A stretch of 64,000 bases of DNA from Nymphaea colorata (lineage: Eukaryota > Streptophyta > Magnoliopsida > Nymphaeales > Nymphaeaceae). The notes under the pieces were generated by a model. The model saw only the letters and a list, made by a program, of their open reading frames with translations. It was not told where the DNA came from and did not search any database. This document shows positions 1 through 12,096 of this stretch, piece by piece. The stretch's first letter is position 1. Every line of letters starts with the position of its first letter. Where the stretch lies: positions 26,926,131 to 26,990,130 of the forward strand of contig NC_045140.1 of assembly GCF_008831285.2 (NCBI RefSeq), read 5' to 3'. The position numbers and the translations under genes are program-made.

Positions 1-50
1 TTTCTGTCAACAAGATAGATGCTCAATGTAATTAGACCTAATTTCCGCAG

Positions 51-679
51 GAACAACTATCAGAGACACACCAACATGGGAGATCGCTCATCTGCCACAT
101 AATCCAGAGCATCAGCAAGGAACAAACTTCCAGCCCGAGAAGACATCGGCTCTTACATTTCAGGAAAACCAACTTAAGCAGATTCTTCTCAGCAGTCCAG
201 CACTCCTTGATGCTGCAAAAGCGTTGTTTGAAATCCATGTGCCCACTGGTATTCTCGGAGCAAGTTATCTGAAAGGCACTAAAAATCACGGAGACCAGTT
301 AGTAGACTGTCTACATGAAATATTGAGAAGGAAAGGCAGAAGGGAAGAGCTCGGCCTACACCACTCAAACAAGTTTTCAAAATACCCAAAGATCCTAAGC
401 TTGGATGACCTAGTAAAGGGGCTGAACGAGGATCTTAACAGTCTCAATGACCATGGCGATAATGGCTGCCTTGAACCAGCAGATTACCTAAATAAATTGA
501 TAGAAAGCGATATTCAAAGCTCTCGTCCCCATACAAGCTGTTTGTGGGATGTGGACTGGTTTGAAGGTTTATTTGCAGAGGAGACGGATAGAATTGCAAG
601 GGAAGTCGAGAAGCACATCCTCAATGAACTTCTCAAGGAGACCGCTGAACAGTTATATTCACGAACTCTACGGTTTTAA
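51..679 (+). CDS. C-terminal exon of a TRM/LONGIFOLIA-like DUF4378 protein (5' part outside window)
   Basis: Terminal exon. It follows an acceptor (TTTCCGCAG, ending at 50) and stays open from codon 53-55 to the TAA at 677-679, about 208 codons. The end of the product carries the DUF4378 signature: an ILLSSPALLDAAKALFEIH segment near the start of the exon and a terminal block with DWFEGLFAEETDRIA and EVEKHILNELL. Plant proteins with this C-terminal domain are TON1-recruiting-motif (TRM)/LONGIFOLIA-type proteins, which bind the TON1-TRM-PP2A machinery that organises cortical microtubules; that role comes from family knowledge. The N-terminal TRM motifs that would fix the subfamily lie left of the window. 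An internal ATG-like start at 224 is not a real start, because the frame is open through to the splice acceptor. Confidence 0.8.
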
Positions 680-3600
680 CCTTCTATGAAGCAACACAGA
701 TTCGAACAACGACTACTTGTATTGTAATCTGAAACAAATAAAATCCTCTCACGTTGTTTTACTGTTGGAAATTGTCCGGATTTTGCAGTCCCCGCGAAAG
801 AGGGCGGATGTGCAGAGATAGATATATACCACGGATGGGCTTGTTATCATCCATTTGAATAGACGCTTAAACTGATTTCTCGATGAAAGCGATGATTTTT
901 TGAAAAAGCTATAGTATTGAAATGAAGACTCTGAACTTTTGGTTCTTTATAAGAACTTGCATGCATTGCCATGAAGTGGGGATATTTTTCCTAGAAATCG
1001 TTGTTATTCATCTCTTGGATTGAGGCACACAATCTTTTTACACGTTTTCTCCTTGCAAAAATGAGGAAAGGAAATCATGACTACCAATTTAAATAAGTAA
1101 TAAAAAGGAATGTATAGAGAAGCACACATTTAAACCTGTTCTTCACAGTACGCATGAGCTATCCTTCCAAACGTGTTATCCACTTATCCTTCCATTTTCC
1201 AAATGTTTGCATGTGCGCTGAACGCTTTATTGAATTTGGCGCCATTTTCAAAAGAAATTTAACTCTCAACAATGCAGATAATATTCGGTTACTCAACAAT
1301 ACAAAAATCATATTTTTCAGCATGCACATATTTGATTGCTATAAGATCGTCCCGCTTTATAGTCAGCCTCCATCTGGTTCTTTATTCAGTTTTCTTTACA
1401 AACAGCACAGAAGGATGCAAAATATTTGAAAATATTAAAATGAAAACTTGATGCTTAAATCAATTCTTGAGTCAATAAAGATAACATGGTAAACACAAAA
1501 TCTAACCAATGCATCAAATTTCCGTGCTTTTTATCACATTAGTGCCCTCAAAATTGAGTTGTGAATCTAATTTCTCTCTCTGGTATCTGCATATATGTTC
1601 ATTTACATATGTTTCTAAATCATGCTATTGCATAATGGTGAACATTTTTATAACGGATGGATTTAATGTTGACTATGATTTGATCCGTATCAAGCACTTT
1701 ATTTGTTGGGGTGATTAGCAATATGTTTAAGATACATGAGAGTTTATTAAGATAAAATGACGACAAGATGTGAGGTAGCTATAGAAAAGTTGCGAGAAAG
1801 AAAAGAGCGGCAAATTAACAAAAAAAAAAAAGATTGATACAGTGTCACCTTATTGAGTCATCAAACAGCACGGACTACATGTTTGGTCTCCAAAGGCGTT
1901 TGTTCCACAGCCACAGGCGACCTCTCACCGGGAGATTGCACAGGAAGGACCCCATTCTGTCGCGGATCCAACGGTCCCGTGCTATTTTAACAAAAGCAAC
2001 GTTAAGTAGTACGCTGGATCATGTTCAGATGTGAATTGTCATTTTATACACCATCAAACCCAATTGAATCAATAGTTCATGTAATCTGCTTTATGTAAGC
2101 TTACGCCTTGAAGGCTTCATAAGAACTTTTGAAAATTAAAAGCTATTGCCGGCGGCAGAGATATGGAATCTTTTCCGAAGCTTCCTCCTGGTAATCATTC
2201 ATTTCATGTCGAGGTGAAGACTGGTCGATCCTTCCACCTGTGGCTTTGTTTTTTCCCTTCCCAGATTTCTACCGAACTTTTAGGACCCCAAATTTATTGT
2301 GTCGAAGCGACGGAAGAAACAAAATTTTCAACCACCGGTCCACAACCCGCGTCTTGTCTTATTAATAAGAAGCAATCGGACCCTCATCTGATCACTGGTG
2401 CTTCATTTTTGTGTTGGTAGGGTCCCTCACCCTCTACCCGCCACTATTTCGTCTCGGCAGCGGCTCACTTTCTTCGCTACTTGAACAGCAGATCCTCTAA
2501 ATCTTGAACGCCCACCTGGTTTTTCTCCTTCCTTTTTCATTTTTCCTTTCCCTTCCTCTGGTATTATTATTCCTTAATCTCATCCGATCTTCTAATAACT
2601 TGCAGTGCAAAAGGGTGCTGTTCTTGTCTGAGAGCCCATGGATAGGTGACTCTCTGTCTGCCTCTCTGGTTGGTTGAAGTATATATTACCGTGTCTATAG
2701 GTAGGCTTGTTATCGGTGCATTGCATGTATACAGTTTTTGGTTGGAGGAAATAGGTGATTGAGCAGCTTCTGTTTTTGGGGAAAATGAGACAGAGTAAGT
2801 TTGTTTTGCCCTACTAGAACGAGAATGATTGATTTTATTGGTGTGAAGGAATAACGTATTCATGAGTCCTCAATCCCCTTAGGTTGGTGCGTTCAACAAC
2901 TTATTGATGTACAAGTTTTTCGAAGTTCAAAAAGTTCTGCTGCCTGATCCTTTTCCTGATATGCGATGCTATAGTCTAAGTAAGAAACTTGGACTTTCAT
3001 TCGAAGCCGCATGTAGTTTGTTCAGTGAACTTCACATGCACCCTTGTGCAAGGTTGAGCTTGCTCTTTAGTTTCAACTGTTACAGATGAAGCATTTCTAG
3101 ATTTCTCTAATATTAGTAATTCACGTTGCATTCAGAGATGCTTATGCTAATTATGCACTTATGGTTCTCTTTTTGTCATTTTTTTCTAGGAATAAAGAAA
3201 TACAAGATCTTGTTGCCGCGCGGTTAACATCACCTTTCTCTGTAAGTGGTATACCCAATTTCTTACGAAGCTTTATCCATGTTTTAAGATAGGGTCATAT
3301 CTGTGCCATATACAGCACAAGGAGAAAAGCTTTTTTTTTTTTTCCTAAGTTGTGTTTATTTATTGGTGATGTACCGAACCAAATTGCATGAGTTAGAGTT
3401 TTTTATGAGATCCCGCTGTAATTGTGCCTAACCGAGGACTGTTATGCAATTTTTGAGGAAATATCTTTTTTATAAACAATTCCACTTTTTGGAATTTTCT
3501 CAGCATGTGTTGGACGGGTATCCTTTCCACAATTATTGAACATTTCCCTTGATTCTAATTCATGTCAGTGCAAACCGATTTAAAAGAAGGTTCTGAAGTT

Positions 3601-4436
3601 GGATAATAGGGACGACTTAGCAGGCCATGACTTATGGAAGATGGAAGGGGAAAATGGTGAAGACCAGTAGATAAAGCTTAATTTCCTTATCTTGCAAGTG
3701 CATGCTGCAGCAGTTTGAAATTGAACACCCATTTTCCAAGACAGCTTTGTATGTTAACCATCATTTGTTAACTGGTGTTGATCCCAAGATCTAGCTTGTC
3801 AAACCGTGAATCTTTCATAACCTGATTATCTGGACTATTTTTTTGCCATAATACGTTTAATGATTCTTCTATTCTGGTTTGTACCATGCACAATGGTTGC
3901 ATCTATTCTCTTGGTGCCTTTCTAGAGAAGCTCAATTTTTCCCTTCTTTCGTCCAATATTACCTATTTCCAAGAAGGGCATATGAAAATGATCTTTCAAT
4001 CTCGTATGTAATTCTGCATGCAGAACCATAATCCTTACTGGGTATCGGAATGATTTCTTTTCTGAAGCCTATTGTGTTTTTTTCACTATTTTCTGCCATT
4101 CTCTAATAAGTTTTTGCATAAATTGAAATTTCTGCTATGCTTTATTGATGGTGTCCATTTGGTGAAGTGTATGCATGTGCTGCACTTTATATGCACTGAT
4201 GGCTTTGAATTCCTGTTTTTGTTCTTCTGTGCAACTGTGCCATGGCATATTTCTGCTTTAGTAGATGTTCTTTGGTTAGCTCGACCATCATAATGATCAT
4301 TGTGCAGTAGCTACTGAGATGTTGATGTTCTTCTGATTCATTGATTTACTTAAAAGCCTGACATTGTGGCATCAACTAAAGTTTATGTGATGTGCAGGCT
4401 GTGCAGAGGACTAGGACATGGGGGCTTATTCTTCGA
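680..4436. other. Non-coding stretch: 3' flank of the DUF4378 gene and probable 5' leader/introns of the NUS1 gene
   Basis: No convincing coding frame. The left part (680 to about 2400) is the 3' flank and AT-rich spacer. From about 2440 a pyrimidine-rich stretch resembles a plant promoter or 5' UTR. The coding exon at 4398 is preceded by a good acceptor (GATGTGCAG, ending at 4397), so at least one upstream non-coding, or very short coding, exon of the NUS1-like gene should lie here. I could not place its donor. Short open frames at 2163, 2904 and 4072 show no family resemblance. Confidence 0.5.
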
Positions 4437-6390
4437 ATGTGCTGGTGTTTTCTTCATCTATTGGTTAAGCTGTTTCATCTTGCCATACAGTCAATCCACA
4501 AGTTGCAATGCTATTTTATCCTGATTGGGTATACATTCAACCATGTCCCATTAGGATTAAGTAAGCTTCAGTCTGTTGCTATTGTAGTGGATAGTGAAGA
4601 AGCTTTTCAAATATCAAAAGTGGTTACTCTTATTCGCTGGTTATCGAAGTTTGGGGTGAAGCATATCTCTCTTTATGACGTGGATGGTAAGGTTTCCTTG
4701 TAAAATTTATACTTTATACTAGATTGTTCTGTAAGACTATAACCTTTTGAGTTAATAAGAGAGACTGTTCTCAACAGATAGCTTATAGTCTGTGTGGCTT
4801 CAATTATTGCTTTTCTGGCTGAGTTTGAAGATTTAATAAATTTTTCTTACTTTTCACATCCATCCTAATAATGAATGTGATACTTTTTCACTAATCCTTC
4901 AGGGAACTAAGTTGTCAGTGCTTCAGTATGAATTACATTCTGTTTCTTTTTCATGGCAAGATTAGAAAATCACAACTTTAAACTTCCCTGAATGGATTTT
5001 AACCATGTTCCTTTTTGTGATGAACTTTATTTTCAGGAGTAATGAAGGAATCAAAGAAGTTCCTTGTGAAAAATTGGAGTGACTTAAGCATAAGAGAATG
5101 GAAGGTAGTTTATATTCTTCGGCTCAATCCTTTTTCAAATATTTGGTTCTAAATTTCCTTAGTTAGTTGCCCATTTACTATAATGCTTCATGATTGGATA
5201 TTTCTATGTTTTCAAGTATTTGGTTCTCATTTTTCATAGTTAATTATCCCTTTACTATAGGCGTGCTTCATGATTGGCTATGGTCTTTCTCCATGTCCTG
5301 CAAAAGTTAAAACACCCTGTATATGTTCAGGAGGTTGATAAGAAGTTTGCATCCCGTGACCAAAAGTCTGTAGAACTGGAATGGTTAAGTTTTTCTGATG
5401 GAAAGGAAGCAATTGTCAAAGCAGCCAGGTATATAAGCTCAAGCTACTCAAAACCTGTGGAATTGGATGCTCATCAAAGCAAACTAGTTATCCTGGAGGC
5501 TGACGTGGACAAGGCATTGAAAGCTGTTGGTTAGCTCTGTTCTCTTTATATTGATCATGTATTAAAACATGTTTGCCCTAATTTTGTTGCTAAAGCCTTA
5601 GGTTTTTCCTTGTGCACATACTAACTTCTATGTTTTTGTTGTATTCATTTCTTTGAATACCTTCTTTACATAAGATGTGGATCTCATGTTTAATCCAGTT
5701 CTCACTGGTTTTCACAGGTTCTACTGGGCCGGAGCCTGACATTCTCCTTCTATTTGGACCTGCTAGGTGCCATTTAGGGTTTCCTACCTGGAGACTGAGA
5801 TATACAGAAATAATGTAAGTCGAGTTGATGGTGTTTTTCTAAAGAGAAAAGCCAAGAGCTACATTCTACTTTGTCTCTTCTCTACCATGATAGCTATTTG
5901 TTGATTTTCTGCTAAGTAGCAGCAACCTGCAAGGATTGCACGAGATTTAGTTTCTAAATGCTCGAGCTATCCTGCGACTTGCAAGTATGCTGAAAAGTGC
6001 ATGCTTTCCTTTGTGTAATTTTCAAAGAAACTCTCTAAATAGAATCATCTCTTAACTTGCTTTGAAAATTTGCTTCTTCTGAAAATGACCTGCCGTTTTT
6101 TATTACTGCCAAATTTTACATCTTTTTTTAGATCTCAAAATAGTCCCGGTGGGTGGCACCATCTTTCACTGGAAAATTAGTGTTATTTGCTTGCTGAACC
6201 TGCCTTTGTGGGGCTGCGTGGATTTCTTGATTTTTTATTCTTTTCTTATGCTTTCTTCTGTTTTCGTATACTCATTCAACTCTCTTCTTTTCTTGGCAGA
6301 CATATGGGAACTTTGAGATCATCCTCATTCAGTGCACTACTGAAAGTAATGTATGACTTTTCAAAGAAGCACCAGAATTATGGCAAGTAG
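4437..6390 (+). CDS. LEW1: NUS1/LEW1-type subunit of dehydrodolichyl diphosphate synthase
   Basis: Five coding exons join in frame: 4437-4686 (exon itself from 4398), 5037-5104, 5331-5529, 5718-5814 and 6300-6390, giving about 234 residues. All introns are GT-AG. The product has a hydrophobic N-terminus (about residues 1-35, membrane anchor), then VAIVVDSEEAFQISKV, a WLSKFGVKHISLYDVDG block, and a C-terminal cis-prenyltransferase-like part with GPARCHLGFPTWRLRYTEI. This pattern is that of plant LEW1, the NUS1/NgBR homologue. It is the non-catalytic partner of cis-prenyltransferase at the ER, making dolichol for protein glycosylation. The start is the first in-frame ATG after the acceptor. The frame is open back to 4398, so an upstream exon could add residues. 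The C-terminus reads NYGK where human and yeast partners have RxG. Confidence 0.87.
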
Positions 6391-7077
6391 TAGGAATTGC
6401 ACACAATTAAATGTATAGGTTCCATATTGTCCGATGGCTTGGACGGCTTGCTTGCATCCTTATAATCAAAAGACCGTTATAATTTGTATTATAAATGCAT
6501 AAGGAACGCTTCTGCAAATATGTAGCTGTGAAACTTCTTTGTTATTAACTATTTATTGAGTACTGTGACTCCGAGGGGTGTTTCAAGGGTTCTTTGACAG
6601 TCGTACCGCCCGGTTGTTTCATTGCACTTGTGAAGTTCTCCATATGGAAGAATTTGTTAATATCTCCTTCAAGTTGTGTGGTAAAAATAATGAGAAAGAT
6701 GGCATTTTCCTTTCTCACTCTTGATGTGTATGGATCTGAGTGCACACGCAGATCCGTGGGGTTTTGCAATTTCTAGCCGTAATGACCAAAATTAGACTTT
6801 CCATGAACATGATGTACGAAAATGTCGATCCTTTGCTGTTGCATCGCTAGCGTTAATGGCTGCCCCTCTAGGTTTTGTTAAATGGACGTAAGACAGACTG
6901 AAGAAGTAAACGTTCTCACCGAATAACAAAGTTATAGGTTCTATAGATCTTTGAGGGTTATGTTAGAACCACAAGATTTGTCACTACCTGTAAGAAAACG
7001 TCATTTGCTGTGCCTCTCCGAACCGCCTTCCATGTAGTTTGATTGTGCAAATATCTATAAACACATACAGAGCTAGA

Positions 7078-7163
7078 GAGGGAGAGGGAGAGAGAGAGAG
7101 GTAGACACACAGCTAGAGAGGGAGGGAGGGAGAGAGAGGGAGGTATATATATATATATATATA
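7078..7163. repeat. Microsatellite cluster (GA)n followed by (TA)n
   Basis: Two imperfect GA/GGGA-rich runs separated by a short spacer, followed directly by a pure TA run. Simple-sequence DNA in non-coding spacer. Confidence 0.85.
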
Positions 7164-7168
7164 ATGTT

Positions 7169-7319
7169 GGATGTTGGTAGATGGTTGAAAATTTAAAATC
7201 TATTGCTGAAAGTACGAGAAGCCATTGTTAAAAGCACCATGAATTGTTGTTATATTATAGTCTGTAGTTAATGATTTTTTAATGATTCAATTTTAATTTT
7301 TAACCATCCAGTAGCATCT
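7169..7319. repeat. Foldback (MITE-like) element
   Basis: The arm at 7169-7199 (containing AGATGGTTGAAAATTTAAAA) is matched by an inverted arm at 7290-7319 (containing TTTTAATTTTTAACCATCC), about three quarters identical, with roughly 90 bp between them. The layout suggests a small non-autonomous DNA transposon. I could not define a clear target-site duplication. Confidence 0.4.
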
Positions 7320-8335
7320 AGATTATGATTAGAACTTCTTTATATAATATATATATATAAGAAATACAAAAGAAATTAGTCAATACAAAATCCTTTAGCT
7401 GTAAGACATTTATGGAACCATCTTGGTGATTGATTTTTTTCAAGTTGAATGGTTGAAAGAAAATAAATGAAAAAAAATTGATAACGAATGACACATCACT
7501 AGATAGCCCATTGCTTTTTTTTTTTTTTAAAAGAAAAATTATTTTCAATCATCCATCTTAAAAAGATGGACAACCAAAATGATTTTTTATGAATCCCATA
7601 CTTAATGGGTCTAGTGTGTGTATATATATATATAAAATTTGGTATATCACATGCCAAGGACAAAAACCAAACCTTTTAAATTCATACAAAAAATATCTTA
7701 AATATTATAATGTGTTTATAACATAAACTATGTCTTAGTTTAAGTTGTTTTTAAGGAAATCATCGATTTTTATACTAAAACGCTTTGAAGTTATAAGAGC
7801 CCTTACCCTTTTATTGCTATGGGAACATGTTAAACTTAGAAAAATGACTGTGTATGGGTCTCATCAAACGTTCTTTGTTTTGGTTCCTTGTGGATTTCCA
7901 CCCCACGAGCTTCCCGATCGACGATGAAAACTGTTGCCGTGCAATGGAAAATTCCATGTCTGGAAAGGGGGACGCGAGCTTCCAAGGAAGAAAGAAAGAT
8001 GGCAAAATGAAAACATGTCACTGTTAAATGCTAGCTTACCATCATCGTTGCTTGATGGAGCTTCAAGAGGTGGACACTATTCATGGACTGATGCAGCCGT
8101 TTGATGTCGACCATGAACTCACCATTTTTCATTAATGGAGCTTTAGTGGAGAGTCTTTGGACATCTGGGTGGCCGACTACGAGAACTAATCTACGTAGCC
8201 CCGGAGCCTCATAAATTTGTCACCTGCCTTTTGGATAAGGGAGCCAAAAGGCTTCCCTCCTTCCATGACCACCCAAAAAATAAGAGGCCAGCGTCTGGGT
8301 GGTGCTCCGCCCATTGTTGCCGTCGAGACACCACC

Positions 8336-8863
8336 ATGGCCATGCCAATGGCGCGGCTGCTATGGCTGCCTTCGCCGAAGGTCGTCCCGTCAAGCAGGCA
8401 ACTCGGTGGACTTCCGGCACTTGGAAAGAGGCCGTCCGTTGGGTTCAGGATCGAGAGCAAGGTCCGCACCAAGGATCAAGACGAAGACAGCGGCAGCAGT
8501 AGCAGCGAGGTGGGGATCTTAGGAACGGCAGCCATTGCTTCTGGTCTGATCTCCAGCCCCGTAATTGGATGGTCCCTGTACACGCTTAAGACCACCGGCT
8601 GCGGTCTGCCGCCTGGTCCCGGCGGCTCGATCGGCGCCTTGGAGGGTATCAGTTACCTGGTGGTCATAGGCATCGTTTCTTGGTCCCTTGTTACCAAGGC
8701 AAGGACGGGGACAGGGCTGCCTAATGGGCCGTATGGCTTGCTGGGTGCTGTTGAAGGCCTTTCTTACCTCGCCCTCCTGGCCATAGTCGTCGTCTTTGGA
8801 CTGCAGTTTCTTGATCAAGGGTTTATACCAGGCCCTCTTCCTGGAGATCAGTGTTACGGCTGA
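8336..8863 (+). CDS. Plastid-targeted small membrane protein with duplicated GLPxGP...GAxEGxSYL motif
   Basis: Single-exon gene of 175 residues. The start is chosen at 8336, where the context CCACCATGGC is a strong plant start; the 35 codons upstream do not look like protein. Residues 1 to about 45 are basic and Ser/Arg-containing without acidic residues until DQDED, as in a chloroplast transit peptide. Three hydrophobic segments follow (about 60-82, 103-120, 140-158). Residues 88-108 and 125-145 are two copies of one motif (GCGLPPGPGGSIGALEGISY and GTGLPNGPYGLLGAVEGLSY), each leading into a membrane helix. It resembles conserved plant thylakoid proteins of the DUF1118 kind (RIQ1/RIQ2, linked to grana stacking and NPQ); that assignment is from memory and uncertain. 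The composite retroelement begins 360 bp after the stop. Confidence 0.72.
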   Translation: MAMPMARLLWLPSPKVVPSSRQLGGLPALGKRPSVGFRIESKVRTKDQDEDSGSSSSEVGILGTAAIASGLISSPVIGWSLYTLKTTGCGLPPGPGGSIGALEGISYLVVIGIVSWSLVTKARTGTGLPNGPYGLLGAVEGLSYLALLAIVVVFGLQFLDQGFIPGPLPGDQCYG

Positions 8864-9223
8864 ATGCCAAACGCCTCTCTCTCTTTCCCTCTCTCTGTCT
8901 TCGCTAAAATGTATTTTCCTTCTTCTCCATCAGGGAGAAGTCGAGGAAACATGAGTGGGAGTTGTGATTATGCTGGATTATTACGTATTGGTAGCGAGCA
9001 TTACAGATCGTTTCTTGTTTGTTAAAATTACTGTGGCACTCTCCTGCTTCTTTTATCAGTGGTATTCTCGCAGGCACTAATGCTCAGGTCTTGTGGTAGT
9101 TGCCGTCTAAAAATTCCTTTTCTGTCTTGGTGATTGCCACCTGCATGACGGAGTTCAAATGCTTGACACAAGCGCTCGGCTGCAGCTGTGGCTTGTAGCC
9201 TTTACATCAGCAATGATAGAAAT

Positions 9224-12080
9224 TGTAATGCCCACGATTTTCTTTCTTTTTTCTTAATTATGGGAAACGCTAATATGGGTAGACAATTCTAAACGTAGAT
9301 TTAAATGATAATGGAAACTGCCAACTTGATCATAAGGAGAGGCAGTTATGAAAGAAAACAGATGATTTCCTAACTGAAAGGAATAAAAAAAAATGAGAAG
9401 GGAAATCAAGAGGCCGTTTCCTTGCTTGTGAGAAACTGAAAAAAATGGGTATAGCAATAAGGGAGGCTCGTAGAGGGTTATTTAACCTCATTTTCCAGAA
9501 ATTGATCACCCCCTTTTGCCGCAGCCATTGAGGAGAACGTCCAATAGCAAGGAATTTGAGGGAAAGAGGGAGAAAGAGAGAGATCGATCTTCATCTTTGC
9601 TCTCTTGTGGTTGAGATTAAGGAACGGGGTTGTTGCTGAAAGTCAATCTCGATTAACAGGTATGAGAAATTTCAGTTATGAATAGAGCATGAAGCCGTGT
9701 ATTTCAGATTTCTTATAGAATCTATGTCTATGTGGATCTATGTATTTTTATGCATAAATATGAATCTATGCATGAGTTATAGTTATGGATGAGACATGAA
9801 GCCTTGGTATTCTTGCTTGATTTCTGGTGGATAGATATAGTTATATTCATGTTATAATAATGAATCTCTATATTTATATGCCTAGATGTGAATCCTCGGT
9901 AAGGTGTTTTGATGCACGATGTTAAGCATGCTAGATACAGATATGCAGTGGTTGTGTGTATTTTCGTTTGAACTGTGAGAAACGGAGACTACATCCAACG
10001 TTAAATCAGAGCATGCATATCTGCGATAAGGGCTGCATCAGAAAATTTAAACCGACTACAAAAAAAAATATATCAGAACCCTCACGAAGGGTCTGGCCAT
10101 AATGTATGCAACAAAAATATGAAGGAGGAAAACTCGGTGGCCTTCCCGGACCTTCTGTCATACGAAACAGAAAACAAACAAAAGAAGGGCAGTCCGAGGC
10201 TTCGCCGGCAGAGGGCAGGCTTGCTCTGCTCGTCTTAAGTTAAACCTAAACTCAGTAACAAATAAGAGAAAGGGAAGGAAGTGCCGCCATCAATGAGCGG
10301 AATCGGTCGCTCGTCTCTCCCGTAGTTGCAGCAGAGGCGATTTGGGGAAAGAGATTAACACGACATTGAAGACGCAGGCTTCCTCCTGTCGCTCCTCCTT
10401 GCTGCCGATTTATCCACCTCGCAATAAAAGTGGGACCGAAGAGAGACGCATCTGGTTCGGGAGGTCATCTTCCTCACAGTGGTAGAGTGGAGAAAAAGAA
10501 AACGAGAGCAGAGGAGGCGGCGGCAGTTGGGAGCGTCGGACGGACGGCAGGCGCAGCAGTGGAAAGCCAAAAGCTAGACCTCGCGCGAGACGGAGAACTT
10601 TCCCTCTCTGGTTTTGATTGAGGAAGAACGGTGGAAGCCACCGTCGGTCGAACGAAAGGAAGGAGGCTCGTGAGGAGAGAGAAAACGAAGCGGTGAAATG
10701 AAAGAAAAACGAGCGTAGTTCATTTTTATATCAAGTAGGAAACATTTCAAAACGGGTCCACTAATTAGCAAAATATTCAGATAAGCTGTTATACATTTTA
10801 TAACTTCCATGCCGCAACGTTTTTGCTGAAAACCTCTTCAAAAAGAGGTTTGCGAAAGTAATTTTCAGTAAAAACTGGGTATTTAATATGAAATCACGTT
10901 TTGGTACCCTCTCAGTTTCTTAAATTTTCAAAAGGGGGTTTTCTTATATTTGTTTGTAATTTCGAAGGAAAAACGTAATGTTATGCATTATTGCTCTGTG
11001 GTACCTTTTGTGTTATTTAAATTTCAGGAAAAGGGTGTTGAACTCTCTTGTCTTGAAATAGTGATTATTGTGTTAATTTGGATGTGATATGCTTGTACCG
11101 TTGCAAGTCTATTTGACTTTGTTCTGTTACCATTAAATCAAGATATGAAATGGCTTATTTTTGTGGTCTGGAAAACCGAGCCCAAGGGCGGTTTCTGTGA
11201 GAGGTACTAGACGATGTCTAGCATTGGCAAACCCTCACTTTTGAAATTCGAAGGCGAAACGTGGGCTTTGTGCGATGGTTTATGCGAGTGCGAGCTTTCT
11301 GTTTTACCCAGTGTTTGGTTTCGTCCCGGGAGGTAGTGGTCACACTCCTCTGGCTGTACTGGAGGGCCCACAGGGTATTGGGCGGCACAAGGGCTCGGGA
11401 TTTTGTTCTGTTTCTGTTTGGGAGCGAGACTCCTGGTCTCTCCACCCGGGTTCCTAGAGAGACCATGCTGCTGCAGCGGCGATCTGGGATATCTCAGGAG
11501 GCTTCACTTCAGGTGCCCTCGATCCGTTGGATCGCCTGGTGAAGAGATGTTCTGTTCTGCCCGTGAGTGCCCACGGGGATTTCTGTTACTCGACACGATG
11601 ACCATGACATTGTCAGAGAACCACGGTTGGAAGCCTACGAAATTTTGGAGGTTGTGCACACCTCGTTCTGTCTTTGATGATGTGATATGTGTTAAGTTTT
11701 GGAAAACTTATGGTTGTAGTTCACAAGGACTTTTTGGAAGCGTTTTACGAAACTAAATATTATTTTGGGCCATGTTTTCATTCATGGCTGGATTTTCTCA
11801 TACTCAGAGGAATTCTGACCCTTCTTTCTATCTCTACAGGTAGTCCTTGATAGCTTTTGGCTTTGGAGCGACGACCTCAGTCTTGTGATGGACGGGCATT
11901 GGCATTCTGGGCACTGCGTCGGTTTTGGGGACTTGTGTTTATTTTTGTTTGGGTCCAAGTATTTTATTATTGAAATAAAACAATGTCTGATTTCTTTATG
12001 TTCTGGTCATGACTCAATATTGCTTCCGCTATTATAGAAATGAAAAGAAAATTTTTGGTGTCAAAAAGTGGGTCGTGACA
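9224..12080 (+). repeat. Left LTR of the gypsy (chromovirus) element, copy 1
   Basis: Starts TGTAATGCCC and ends GGGTCGTGACA, directly before a tRNA-Met-type primer binding site. The inferred length is 2857 bp, long but in keeping with Tekay/Del chromoviruses. Because the whole unit is tandemly repeated, the 3' boundary rests on the TG...CA ends and the primer site, not on repeat length. The LTR has a GC-rich stretch near 10320-10620 and several short open frames with no recognisable family. Confidence 0.75.
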
Positions 12081-12084
12081 ACTT

Positions 12085-12096
12085 TGGTATCAGAGC
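12085..12096 (+). other. Primer binding site (initiator tRNA-Met type)
   Basis: TGGTATCAGAGC, four bases after the LTR end. The same site occurs in copy 2 at 17367-17378. It is the standard plant LTR-retrotransposon primer site complementary to the 3' end of initiator tRNA-Met. Confidence 0.85.

Larger units (their letters stand above)
6391..8335. other. Intergenic region between the NUS1-like and plastid-protein genes
   Basis: Holds the 3' flank of the NUS1-like gene, a GA/TA microsatellite cluster at about 7078-7163, a foldback element at 7169-7319, another TA tract near 7620, and poly-T/poly-A rich spacer. The last few hundred bases up to 8335 should contain the promoter and 5' UTR of the next gene; I see no reliable TATA box. 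No coding frame is supported. Confidence 0.5.

Noticed and set aside
2904-3089. Possible first coding exon of the NUS1-like gene
   Set aside because: No similarity to NUS1 proteins and no splice path that keeps a frame into 4398.
8231-8335. Upstream in-frame extension of the plastid protein
   Set aside because: It begins at a non-ATG or poor start and gives a Cys/His-rich stretch unlike a transit peptide; the ATG at 8336 has the strong context.
10355-11756. Short open frames in the long gypsy LTR (and again near 15637-17038)
   Set aside because: Repeated with the element, no recognised family, and located in the LTR; treated as chance frames.
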